A DNA stretch of 64,000 nt from Prunus persica (Eukaryota > Streptophyta > Magnoliopsida > Rosales > Rosaceae). The translations under genes and the position numbers were made by a program. Numbering within the stretch: position 1 is the stretch's first letter; each line of letters begins with the position of its first letter. The stretch lies in the NCBI RefSeq assembly GCF_000346465.2, contig NC_034013.1:14018486-14082485 (forward strand). The letters are read 5' to 3'. Under the pieces are notes generated by a model. It saw nothing but the letters and a program-made list of their open reading frames with translations, was not told the origin of the DNA and did no database searches. Positions 40,302 to 50,559 of the stretch are shown here, one piece after another.

Positions 40302-40904
40302 AAGGAGAATACTAGCAACTTTCTCTCTAACCTTCTTCTTTGGACTTTCTCCATTTTTTGCTTGACATGTGTCATTCTCCTTACACTTAAAACAATGTCA
40401 TTAATATATTATAAAAGTTAACTTTTGCTTTCCAAATTTACTCTTATTAAATGTATTTAATTTATCCAAAAAAATTTCACAACTTTCTTACTTTCTTACT
40501 ATCTTATTAATTTTTTTCTAACATCAATTATTTTTTTTTAAAGAAAATCTATGCTTTTAAGAGGAAATGTCTGGTTTTTTTTTTTTTTTTTATAAACACA
40601 AAGGGTTTAGATAGAAAAAAAAAAGAAAAAAGAAAAAAAAAGTCCTTTGTGTTTTTTTAAAAAAAGAGACATTTCCTCTTTTTTGAAAAAATTAGACATT
40701 TTCTTGAAAAAAATAATTGACGTTAAAAAAAAAATGGTAAGAAAGTTGTGAAATTTTTTTGAGTACATTTAATAAGGGTAAAGTTGGAAAGTAAAAGTTA
40801 ACTTGTACAATATATTAATGACATTGTTTTAAGTGTAAGGAGAATGACACATGTCAAGCAAAAAAGAGAGAAAATTAGAGAGAAGGTTGCTAGCATTTCT
40901 CAAA
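40302..40904. mobile_element. Fold-back MITE, about 600 bp
   Basis: The two halves are inverted copies of each other over about 260 bp. The left end GAGAATACTAGCAACTTTCT pairs with the right end AGAAGGTTGCTAGCATTTCTC. Inside, ATGTGTCATTCTCCTTACAC pairs with GTGTAAGGAGAATGACACAT. A poly(T)/poly(A) loop lies near 40570-40650. There is no coding part. The paralogous stretch at 47.52-47.60 kb lacks it. Superfamily not assigned; a clear target duplication was not found. Confidence 0.85.
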
Positions 40905-41168
40905 AAGTTATCCATTACAGAAGTGGCAAATTGAAGATACTCGGGAAGTTATCCATTCCATCAAGTTCTCACATCTGAAACTGAAAGGCCTGTGGCAGCT
41001 GGGATAAAAAGTTTGATAATTTTCCAAGACTAAATAGCATAAAAGGAGTTGCACGTCCTTGCTGATGTGAATCCTGTGCTCTAGCATCCATTTCAGTTTT
41101 CATGCAAAACTTATTACAGTGGCTGCGACTGATTGTAGCATCAGTTCTACTTTACTTCCAGATGTTCC
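40905..41168 (-). other. 3' flank block behind the ZF-d remnants, left part
   Basis: This matches 47590-47868 closely (TTATCCATTACAGAAGTGGC, AAGTTATCCATTCCATCAAG, CTGTGGCAGCTGGGATAAAA). It is the 3' flank of the array unit, cut by the following insertion. Confidence 0.6.
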
Positions 41169-41940
41169 TTGCCAATGGCAGAACCATAAAATTTTCAATG
41201 GGTGTGTTAACTAAAGTTATTAGCTTAAAATTTAATGATTATTTTTTTGGTACTTACAATTTCTATCGTCTTTCTAGAAATAAAAGTAAACACTAAATCA
41301 TATAAACCAAGCTAGTTCATAGCTCCATAAACTAATTTTCAATAAGTTTTAACATTAACTAAATAGGGTTTAATACCATAATGGATTGAACATCTAAGAC
41401 TTTTTACCTAGATTGACCTTAGGTTCCTTGATGATTCATATCATACATGAAAAGTTGTTTTATGTAAAAATATTGACTAAGTATGAAAATGAGTTTTCGG
41501 AATAATCATTTTCTCAAGATAATTTTTGATGGCTTTTATTCCTCACACATCAAATAAGAAAACTTGAATTTATTGAATTTTAGTATGAAGTATATGTTGA
41601 CTTAATGAGCCATCATTTTTAGCATAAATCGTATTTTGCACTAAAACCGATTTTTCATATTTTGATTTAGTAGGAATTTGATTTTCTAGTATTTTTATTT
41701 GAATCCAAATGAGAGGTACTTCTTTATTTACATTGTAAACTTAAGTAAATGGATATTTATTTTTATATTACTCCATTTACTTAAATATTGAAAATGAAAA
41801 TAAAGTAATCTGTACAGTGTAATTGATTGGGCTAATATTAAAAATAAATTAAATATATAGGTTATACACATTTTTTTTCCTTAAAAAACCACCCTAGGCT
41901 ACAGCCCACTATAGCCCATAGTATGGTTCCGCACTTGTTC
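41169..41940. mobile_element. Insertion of about 770 bp, transposon-like, non-coding
   Basis: Compared with the paralogous 47.87 kb site, where GATGTTCC runs straight into CTGCCCCATTTGTAGTCG, this copy has about 770 bp of AT-rich DNA at the same point. Its ends are loosely inverted (GGCAGAACCAT near 41178 against ATGGTTCCGC near 41922), as in non-autonomous DNA transposons. A TTCC occurs at both edges and may be part of a target duplication. Confidence 0.6.
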
Positions 41941-44120
41941 CCTGCCCCATTTGTAGTCGCCGGGTAGCAGAAGGGAAGTTGATAACGACGGATGGTCAAA
42001 TTTACAAGCTGGCCCAGAATTGCAAATGCCATAGGTACTGTATTGTGTGCAAATGTTCTAGCCCTGGATTTGAAACAAATTTGGTATTAAAAAAAATTGT
42101 GATCAATGACATGCACTAATAAAGCGTAATATGTGATCAAAGATAGGCTCTCACAGTTAGTCAAGAATCTTTATGTGGAATACAAAGGACGGTAATGAAC
42201 ATTTTCGTGGTGCACATTGCTAATTTATCCAAAGGAAGCTAAAAATTTGCAAAATTTTGAACTTCCCAATTATTCCATTACTTAAAAAAATTGTGCAACA
42301 GCAACTTGTTTGATCCTATTCCATAATTATGTACGCACTTAAAAAAAAACACACAATTCAAAGAAGAGTGAACTTACTAGTCTCAAAGGGTGGCCTTTTT
42401 CACTCAGTGCACATGAGGGGAACAATGCAGTCTGATTTTTTGGATGGTGATATTTGCAATTAGATATAAACTTACAATCCCCTGTTCTTGAGAAGTAAAT
42501 GCAAGCAGGTTGCCCAGGTCGTTCTGGGAGTTGTTCAACTTGCTTCTGCTGTGGATGTTGTTCATAGGCGTTAGTTTCAGTTACCGAGTAGTTCATAACA
42601 TATGGTGGAGGGGTAGGCATGCTACTTTCTGGAAGATATTCTAAAGCCTAAACATGGCACAACCAAAAAAATAAATTGAAATGAAAACCATGCATGCGAA
42701 AATGCAAAAGAGATGCCCATGGCAGTTTATGGCAAATGTCATAGCTACGGTATTGTGTGGAAATGCTCTGACGCTGGGATTTGAAACAAAATTTGTGTGA
42801 TCAATGGCATTGAATAATGAAGCGTAATATGTGATCAAACACAGGCTCTCAGAGTCATAGTTAGTCAAGAATCTTTCTGCTGAGAGAGAGAAAAAAAAAA
42901 GACATGTCCACAACTTTCACTACAATCTCTTCCCAAGGTCAAATTTGTGTCAGCAATGAATGTTTTCGTGGCACATTGCTGATTTATCCAAAGGAAAATA
43001 ACAACTTGCAAAATTTTGAATTGTCCAATTATTCCGCGTTTAAAAAAATAAAGCGCAACAGGTACTTGTTAGATCATATTCCATAATTATGCATTCACTT
43101 TAAAAAGCACAATTCAAAGAAGAGTGAACTTACTGGTCCCAAAGGGAGGCCCTTGTCACTCAGGACACTTCAGTGTGATTGTTTGGATACTGATATTTGC
43201 AATTAGATCGTTCTGGGAGTTCTTCAACTTGCTTCTGCTGTGGATGTTGTTCATAGGAATTGGTCTCAGTGACTGAGTGATTCATAACAAAGGGTGGAGG
43301 TGCAGACATGCTTTTTTCTGGTAGATATTCTGGAGCCTAAACATAGCACAACCAAAACAAATAATTGAAGGGAAAAGCATGCATGCGAAAATGCAATAGA
43401 GATGCTCATGGAAGTTGAATATTGCGAATGACATAGCTATGGTATTGTGTGCTAACGTTCTGACACTGGTATTTGAAACAAAGTTAGTACAAAATTTGTG
43501 TGATAAATGGTATGATATAATTAAGTGTAATATGTGATTAGGCTCTCATAATTAGTCAAGAATATTTATGTCGAAAGAGACATGTCGGTTTTCTACACCA
43601 AAAAAAAAGAAAAAAGAGAGACATATCGACAACTTTCACTACAATCTCTTCCCAGGGTCAAATTTGTATTAGTAATGAATACTTTCGGGGCACATTGCCA
43701 ATTTATCCAAAGGACGCTAAAAGTTTGCAAATTTTTGAAATTTCCAATGATTCAATCACTTAAAGTATTGTACAGCAGGTACTTGTTTAGATCATATTCC
43801 ATAATTATGTATTCACTTTAGAAAGCACAATTCAAAGAAGAGTGAATTTACTGTTCTCAAAGGAAGGCCCTTGGCACTCAGTGCACACGAGGGGGACACT
43901 GCAGTCTGATTTTTTTGGATGGTGATATTTGCAATTATATTTAAACATACAATCCCCTGTTCTTGAGAACTAAATGCAAACAGGTTGCCCAGGTCGTTGG
44001 AGGAGTTTTTCAACTTTCTTCTGCTGTGGAAGTTGTTCAAAGGTGTTGGTTTCAGTCACTGAGTGGTTCATAACATAGGCGAGTTGCAGGCAAGATTCTT
44101 TCTGGTAGATATTGTGGAGC
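41941..44120 (-). pseudogene. Triplicated, decayed exon 5-exon 6 cassettes behind ZF-d
   Basis: On the minus strand three exon-5 copies follow ZF-d. 43852-44120 is frameshifted. 43134-43336 has an internal deletion that removes finger 4, and its length is not a multiple of three. 42378-42647 is intact over 90 codons with a good finger 4. Exon 6 (about 41975-42063) has a good C-x8-C-x5-C-x3-H finger, but an in-frame TAG at 42058-42060 replaces the Gln codon. Scraps of exon 6 remain near 42735-42795 and 43425-43485. Because ZF-d ends inside its inserted domain, none of these need be translated. Confidence 0.7.
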
Positions 44121-44220
44121 CTAAACATTGCACAACCAAAAACATTTGAAGGGAAAACCATGCATGCGAAAATGAAAAAGAGAACAGTAGTACTCCTATT
44201 ATACTAGTTGAATGCACGCG

Positions 44221-44223
44221 AGA

Positions 44224-44254
<31 letters not shown>
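44221..44254. repeat. AG microsatellite behind ZF-d
   Basis: GA/AG run. The orthologous position behind ZF-e (50265-50327) is about twice as long, so it is a ready length marker between the two duplicates. Confidence 0.9.
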
Positions 44255-44488
44255 GTCATATTACTAGTTTCATGAGAAAAATGAATAAAAAATAACATAG
44301 AACAAAAAGGTTAACACAAAAAAGATTTATTTGAAATCTTATCCCTTAAGAAATGTTAATTGGTGTATCAAAGTGATGATAGTTAGTCAAACTGAAGACT
44401 ATAATATGGGAGTGATGAATAAAAGTACCTGAACCATTCCATTCTGTATTTTAGGAAGGAATCCCTTTGATATGGTGGAATCATCATC

Positions 44489-46130
44489 TTTTTTAAGAAA
44501 AGCTTGAACGTTGACAAAGGGATAGTTTAGCCAAGATTGGGTTCATCCAAAATTTCAACCATTGTCAATAGATACGGGGGTTTAAGTTAAGATCCTTTTA
44601 GCTCCGCAAAAGACAAAGCAGTATCTACACCATTTAATTTAAAACCCTAATTCTTTGAGGAGGTGATTTGATCACCACCCTCCTTTGCTACTTCCACCAT
44701 CAGAACCCTTGCCCCCAAGAGCTTGCTGCTTTGCCCCATGAATTAGTCAGTTTTGCACCTTCTTCAGTTCCTTGTTTTGCCTCACCAGATTGATTCCAAC
44801 TAGAGGATTGACCCCCGCTTGCAGCACTTGATTGCTTCCAGTCAGATGATTGACCTCCAACAGCAGCACTTGGTTGCTCTCCGGTACCGCCTCCAAATCC
44901 TGAACCTGTTCCTTTGTTCCAACCTGAACCCTGGTTGCCCCAGCCCCCAGCTTGTGCGTTTGAGCTCGGTCCCTTGTTCCAGCCGCCGTCTTGATCAGTG
45001 TTTCCTTTGACTTCTTTGGCTGCAGTCGATTGTTTCCACCTAGACGATTGGTCCCCATTAGAAGCATCTGATGATTTCCAATTGTTTCCCCAGCTTGTGC
45101 CCACTTCATTATGAGAACCTGTTCCCTTGTCCTGAGTGCCAGCAGTATATTTAGCCTCAACTGTCTGATTCCAACCTGATCCCGAACCACCAATTCCTTT
45201 AGTCACATCAGACTGGTTCCAACCGGAGCTCTGGCTACTCCATCCGCTAGAGTTCCTACCCTGCCAATCGTTCTTACTGCCACCTCCTTGGTTCCAACTT
45301 CCTCCACCTTTGTCCCTTTTCCATCCCTCGCCAGCACCGTCTGCCCCTTTGCTCCAGCCTGATGAGTTATTATCAATAGATTCATTTCTATTGCTCCAAC
45401 CACCACTTTGATACCTCCCACGGCCTCTTCCTCCGTAGCCTCTACCACCAAACCCTCCTTTGTCTGATCTACCTCTACCACCAAAGCTCCCTCTGTCTCC
45501 GCCTCTACCACCAAAACCCCATCTACGTCCAAAACCCCCTCTATCCTCCTCTCTATCACCACCTCTACCTACAAAACCCCGTCCACCTCTAAAACCTCCT
45601 CCGTCTGAATTTCCTCTACCTGAACCACCTCTCCAATTCCCACCACTTCGATTATTATTGAAATCCTCAGGTTGGTCTCCATTCACACCATCCATTGATT
45701 GACTGCCACCAAAAGAACTTGCCCTCTTCCAACCATTATCTTGATTCCCCACTCCGCCAGACTCATGTCCTGCTGTTACATCAGCTTGTTTACCCCATGA
45801 AGACCATCCAGCTTGTTTACTCCAATAAGAATCTCCTGCTGGTTTATTCCAAGCAGAACTGCCATCTTGTTTATTCCAAGTAGAACCTTCACCTTGTTTG
45901 TTCCATGTAGGATCTCCATCTTGTTTAGTCCAAGTAGAACCTCCATCTGATTTACCCCAGGAAGCTCTTCTATTGTCATCTACACCACTTGGTTTCTTCC
46001 AACTGTCATTCTGATTCTCATTAATAAAAGCAGGTTTTGTCCAGCCACTTGCTTCATCTTTGTTTCCTGCCTCTGATTGGGCCCAAACCCCATCTGCATT
46101 ACCCCAGCTTCCTATCTGAACATGCGGACT
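44489..46130 (-). mobile_element. Captured KTF1/SPT5L-like tail inserted in ZF-d exon 4
   Basis: The insert splits the exon-4 phrase that in ZF-f and ZF-g reads PMVIPPSQG or PMMIPPSQG. Its distal edge carries six As (six Ts at 44489-44494 on the plus strand) before ATGATGATTCC resumes, and the near edge is ATGGTG. It includes the coding tail, a stop and about 200 bp of non-coding DNA. An intronless block with a short A run suggests capture of a processed transcript. Other mechanisms are possible. Confidence 0.65.
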
Positions 46131-47117
46131 CACCATTGGCACATAAAGCGGAGCATCATTCAATGATCTTGGTGCAGACCATGGTGCTGCTGTTGATGAC
46201 GATGCACCTTGTAATGATGCGGATCCGCCATTACCACATCCAGATGGGGGTTCAGATTCTCTTGCAGCTGTAGGATCAGGGTGATTAAACCTGCAGTTTG
46301 TACCAAACATGCAGGAGGCATTTCGCATATAGAAGGAACAGTCTTTCTCCCCCTGTAACAAGTTAAAATAAATATTCAGGTAGCACACCAATAAAATAAG
46401 CAAAGATAAATCATAAATCTTAAACATCATGAATAGATATTCATTCCTCAAAATTTTGCAGATCAAACCTAGAATTCATACCGGTCGAATTGGCAGGCCC
46501 AGAAAGTTACATTCTGGAATTGGAGCTACGGAAGGTTCCCCTCTTCCGGGATTTAAACTACAAGCTTTTTCATATTTACGTCCTCCTGACCTGGAATAAT
46601 CCTGCAACAAGCTCAAGTGTTATACCCCATCATCAAAACACAAAAAACTACTTAATACCAAATATATGAAGTAAAACAAAATCTAGACATGAGGAACAAA
46701 CAATTGCAGTAAAAACCATAACTTGAGATAGAAAGTTTCTGAGAAATCATAACGAAAATAACCTTGCATTCGGTCTGGCCTGGCTTCTCTGCTGCCAACC
46801 CGTCCCTTTCCTTCATCTTGTCCTTGGACACCTTCAATTAATATGATAATCAGTCTCAATCTTCCAACCAGAAACATAAATATGCAAATGCTGAAGGAAA
46901 AAGAAGAGAGATATACCTGATTGTTATAAAGCTCATCATGGACGTCTGGGTCGAATTTTCGAATCTTATCAAGCAGGGCAGGGTCGAGTTTCCGAATTTT
47001 ATCAAGGCGGGCATCAAGTTTCCGAATCTCTTCAAGGATGGCAAGATCGAGATCAGAGAGTTCAGCATTTGGCGGAACGTCGGGATTTGGGAGGCCGATG
47101 GGAGCTGTCAACATCAC
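44700..47117 (-). CDS. ZF-d: CCCH finger fused to a WG/GW and RGG-rich KTF1-like tail
   Basis: Four exons on the minus strand: 46917-47117, 46763-46831, 46482-46601 and 44700-46352, all phase 0, giving 680 residues. Exon 1 is short (67 codons), without membrane anchor or finger 1; an internal deletion joins the repeat region directly to the donor. Exon 3 has a broken finger 2 (DYSRSGGRKYEKACSLN). Exon 4 starts with an intact finger 3 (C-x8-C-x5-C-x3-H), then after LYVPMV changes abruptly to a long domain with SWGK, TWNKQ, SGWNQ repeats and a central RGG stretch (GGFGGRGRGR type). This resembles the Argonaute-binding C-terminal tail of KTF1/SPT5L, a factor of RNA-directed DNA methylation. An extra G near the end gives SSWGQGF and a stop about ten residues before the ZF-e end. 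Transcription and splicing are inferred. Confidence 0.58.
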
Positions 47118-47400
47118 TGCTGATCGTGTTTTTGATGAAGGAAGCTGGGTTGCTGGGTTTGCTTACACCCTGCAGTGCCAGTCACATATCATCACACATC
47201 TGATTACCACGGCATTGAATTCGAGTTTGATTCCCTTCCCTTTAGTTTTGGCTTGTGGAAATTGGGCCAGTGTTTTGATTGGTAAAATCAAAGTCACCTG
47301 CTTTTTCCTTTTCTCTTTCCGTCCTGAATTTTTCTTCGTCTCGAAGAAAAACTCACGACAGGAAACATTGTGGACTTGAACCTTCTCCTTCAATCACAAA
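47118..47400 (-). promoter_or_regulatory. Upstream block of ZF-d, copied from the ZF-c type
   Basis: Almost identical to 39835-40135. Unlike the rest of ZF-d, which matches ZF-e, this 5' part matches ZF-c, so the gene is a mosaic. Confidence 0.55.
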
Positions 47401-47589
47401 CACCAACCTCCTTTATGTGTTATTTGTTTGAGTTGCTTAATTTCACTGACCTATTACCAAAAAAAATTCAAACCCCATTTACCAAGCCCAAAACCAAAGT
47501 ATGATATCCTTCTTAGTAAAGTTATACCTAATTTGTATTTAAAAGAAAACCCCCTCTCTATCCCTTGTTGGCGGTAGTTTTGGTTTTGG

Positions 47590-47870
47590 AGGGACTAAAA
47601 AGTTATCCATTACAGAAGTGGCCAATTGAAGATACTCGGGAAGTTATCCATTCCATCAAGTTCTCACATCTGAAACTGAAAGGCCTGTGGCAGCTGGGAT
47701 AAAAAGTTTGATACATTTCCAAGACTAAATAACATAAAAGGAGTTGCATGTCCTTGGTGATGCGAATCCTGTGCTCTAGCATCCATTTCAGTTTTCATGC
47801 AAAACTTATTACAGTGGCTGCGACTGATTGTAGCATCAGTTCTACTTCTACTTCCAGATGTTCCCTGCCC
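47590..47870 (-). other. 3' flank block of the ZF-e unit
   Basis: Shared 3' flank (ATTACAGAAGTGGCCAATTG, CTGTGGCAGCTGG), closely matching 40905-41168. It marks the end of the unit duplicated with a period of about 6 kb. Confidence 0.55.
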
Positions 47871-50163
47871 CATTTGTAGTCGCCGGGTAGCAGAAGGGAA
47901 GTTGATAACGACGGATGGTCAAATTTACAAGCTGGCCCAGAATTGCAAATGCCATAGGTACTGTATTGTGTGCAAATGTTCTAGCCCTGGATTTGAAACA
48001 AATTTGGTATTAAAAAAAATTGTGATCAATGACATGCACTAATAAAGCGTAATATGTGATCAAAGATAGGCTCTCATAGTTAGTCAAGAATCTTTATGTT
48101 GAATACAAAGGACTGGTAATGAACATTTTCGTGGTGCACATTGCTAATTTATCCAAAGGAAGCTAAAAATTTGCAAAATTTTGAACTTCCCAATTATTCC
48201 ATTACTTAAAAAAATTGTGCAACAGCAACTTGTTTGATCCTATTCCATAATTATGTATGCACTTAAAAAAAAACACACAATTCAAAGAAGAGTGAACTTA
48301 CTGGTCTCAAAGGGAGGCCTATGTCACTCAGTGCACATGAGGGGAACAATGCAGTCTGATTTTTTGGATGGTGATATTTGCAATTAGATATAAACTTACA
48401 ATCCCCTGTTCTTGAGAAGTAAATGCAAGCAGGTTGCCCAGGTCGTTCTGGGAGTTGTTCAACTTGCTTCTGCTGTGGATGTTGTTCATAGGCGTTAGTT
48501 TCAGTTACAATCCCCTGTTCTTGAGAAGTAAATGCAAGCAGGTTGCCCAGGTCGTTCTGGGAGTTGTTCAACTTGCTTCTGCTGTGGATGTTGTTCATAG
48601 GCGTTAGTTTCAGTTACTGAGTAGTTCATAACATATGGTGGGGGGCAGGCATGCTTCTTTCTGGAAGATATTCTAAAGCCTAAACCTGGCACAACCAAAA
48701 AAAAAAAATTGAAATGAAAACCATGCATGCGAAAATGCAAAAGAGATGCCCATGGCAGTTGAATATGGCAAATGTCATAGCTATGGTATTGTGTGCAAAT
48801 GCTCTGACGCAGGGATTTGAAACAAAACTTGTGTGATCAATGGCATTGAATAATGAAGCGTAATATGTGATCAAACACAGGCTCTCAGAGTCATAGTTAG
48901 TCAAGAATCTTTCTGCTGAAAGAGAAAAAAAAAAAAAAAAGACACGTCCACAACTTTCACTACAATCTCTTCCCAAGGTCAAATTTGTGTCAGCAATGAA
49001 CATTTTCGTGGCACATTGCTGATTTATCCAAAGGAACATAAAAACTTGCAAAATTTTGAGTTGTCCAATTATTCCGTGTTTTTAAAAAAAAAAAATTGCG
49101 CAACAGGTACTTGTTAGATCATATTCCATAATTATGCATTCACTTTGAAAAGCACAATTCAAAGAAGAGTGAACTTACTGGTCCCAAAGGGAGGCCCTTG
49201 TCACTCAGGACACTGCAGTGTGATTGTTTGGATACTGATATTTGCAATTAGATCGTTCTGGGAGTTCTTCAACTTGCTTCTGCTGTGGATGTTGTTCATA
49301 GGAATTGGTCTCAGTGACTGAGTGATTCATAACAAAGGGTGGAGGTGCAGACATGCTTTTTTTTGGTAGATATTCTGGAGCCTAAACATAGCACAACCAA
49401 AAAAAATAATTGAAGGGAAAAACATGCATGCGAAAATGCAAAAGAGATGCTCATGGAAGTTGAATATTGTGAATGACATAGCTATGGTATTGTGTGCAAA
49501 CGTTCTGACACTGGTATTTGAAACAAAGTTAGTACAAAATTTGTGTGATAAATGGCATGATATAATTAAGTGTAATATGCGATCAGGCTCTCATAGTTAG
49601 TCAAGAATCTTTATGTCGAAAGAGACATGTTGGTTTTCCTCACCAAAAAAATTAAAAAAAAGAGACATGTCGACAACTTTCACTACAATCTCTTCCCAGG
49701 GTCAAATTTGTATTAGTAATGATTACTTTCGTGGTACATTGCCAATTTATCCAAAGGACGCTAAAACTTTGCAAATTTTTGAAATTTCCAATGATTCAAT
49801 CACTTAAAATATTGTACAGCAGGTACTTGTTAGATCATATTCCATAATTATGTATTCACTTTAGAAAGCACAATTCAAAGAAGAGTGAACTTACTGTTCT
49901 CAAAGGAAGGCCATTGGCACTCAGTGCACACGAGGGGGACACTGCAGTCTGATTTTTTTGGATGGTGATATTTGCAATTATATTTAAACATACAATCCCC
50001 TGTTCTTGAGAACTAAATGCAAACAGGTTGCCCAGGTCGTTGGAGGAGTTTTTCAACTTTCTTCTGCTGTGGATGTTGTTCAAAGGTGTTGGTTTCAGTC
50101 ACTGAGTGGTTCATAACATAGGCGAGTTGCAGGCAAGATTCTTTCTGGTAGATATTGTGGAGC
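47871..50163 (-). pseudogene. Triplicated, decayed exon 5-exon 6 cassettes behind ZF-e
   Basis: This mirrors 41941-44120. Exon-5 copies: 49895-50163 (frameshifted), 49179-49381 (finger 4 deleted) and 48302-48679. The last has a 109-bp internal tandem duplication (48396-48504 repeated at 48505-48613), which shifts the frame after a first, partial finger 4. Exon 6 (about 47898-47986) has the same in-frame TAG (47981-47983) as the copy behind ZF-d. The shared lesions show that the decay came before the duplication. Confidence 0.7.
48396..48613 (-). repeat. 109-bp tandem duplication within an exon-5 copy
   Basis: The phrase starting TTACAATCCCCTGTTCTTGA is found at 48396 and again at 48505. The two copies appear identical. 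The equivalent exon at 42378-42647 has a single copy, so the event is younger than the duplication with a period of about 6 kb. Confidence 0.9.
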
Positions 50164-50264
50164 CTAAACATTGCACAACCAAAAACATTTGAAGGGAAAA
50201 CCATGCATGCGAAAATGAAAAAGAGAACAGTAGTACTCCTATTATACTAGTTGAATGCACGCGA

Positions 50265-50266
50265 GA

Positions 50267-50327
<61 letters not shown>
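50265..50327. repeat. AG microsatellite behind ZF-e
   Basis: Run of about 30 GA/AG units, equivalent to 44221-44254. Confidence 0.9.
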
Positions 50328-50559
50328 CATATTACTAGTTTCATGAGAAAAATGAATAAAAAATAACATAGAACAAAAAGGTTAACACAAAAAAGATTTA
50401 TTTGAAATCTTATCCCTTAAGAAATGTTAATTGGTGTATCAAAGTGAGGATAGTTAGTCAAACTGAAGACTATAATACGGGAGTGATGAATAAAAGTACC
50501 TGAACCATTCCATTCTGTATTTTAGGAAGGAATCCCTTTGATATGGTGGAATCATCATC

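Noticed and set aside
45203..45562. Valine/glutamate-rich minus-strand frame inside the fusion tail
   Set aside because: Alternative frame of the RGG/WG repeats; the WG frame is the one continuous over 550 codons and joined to finger 3.
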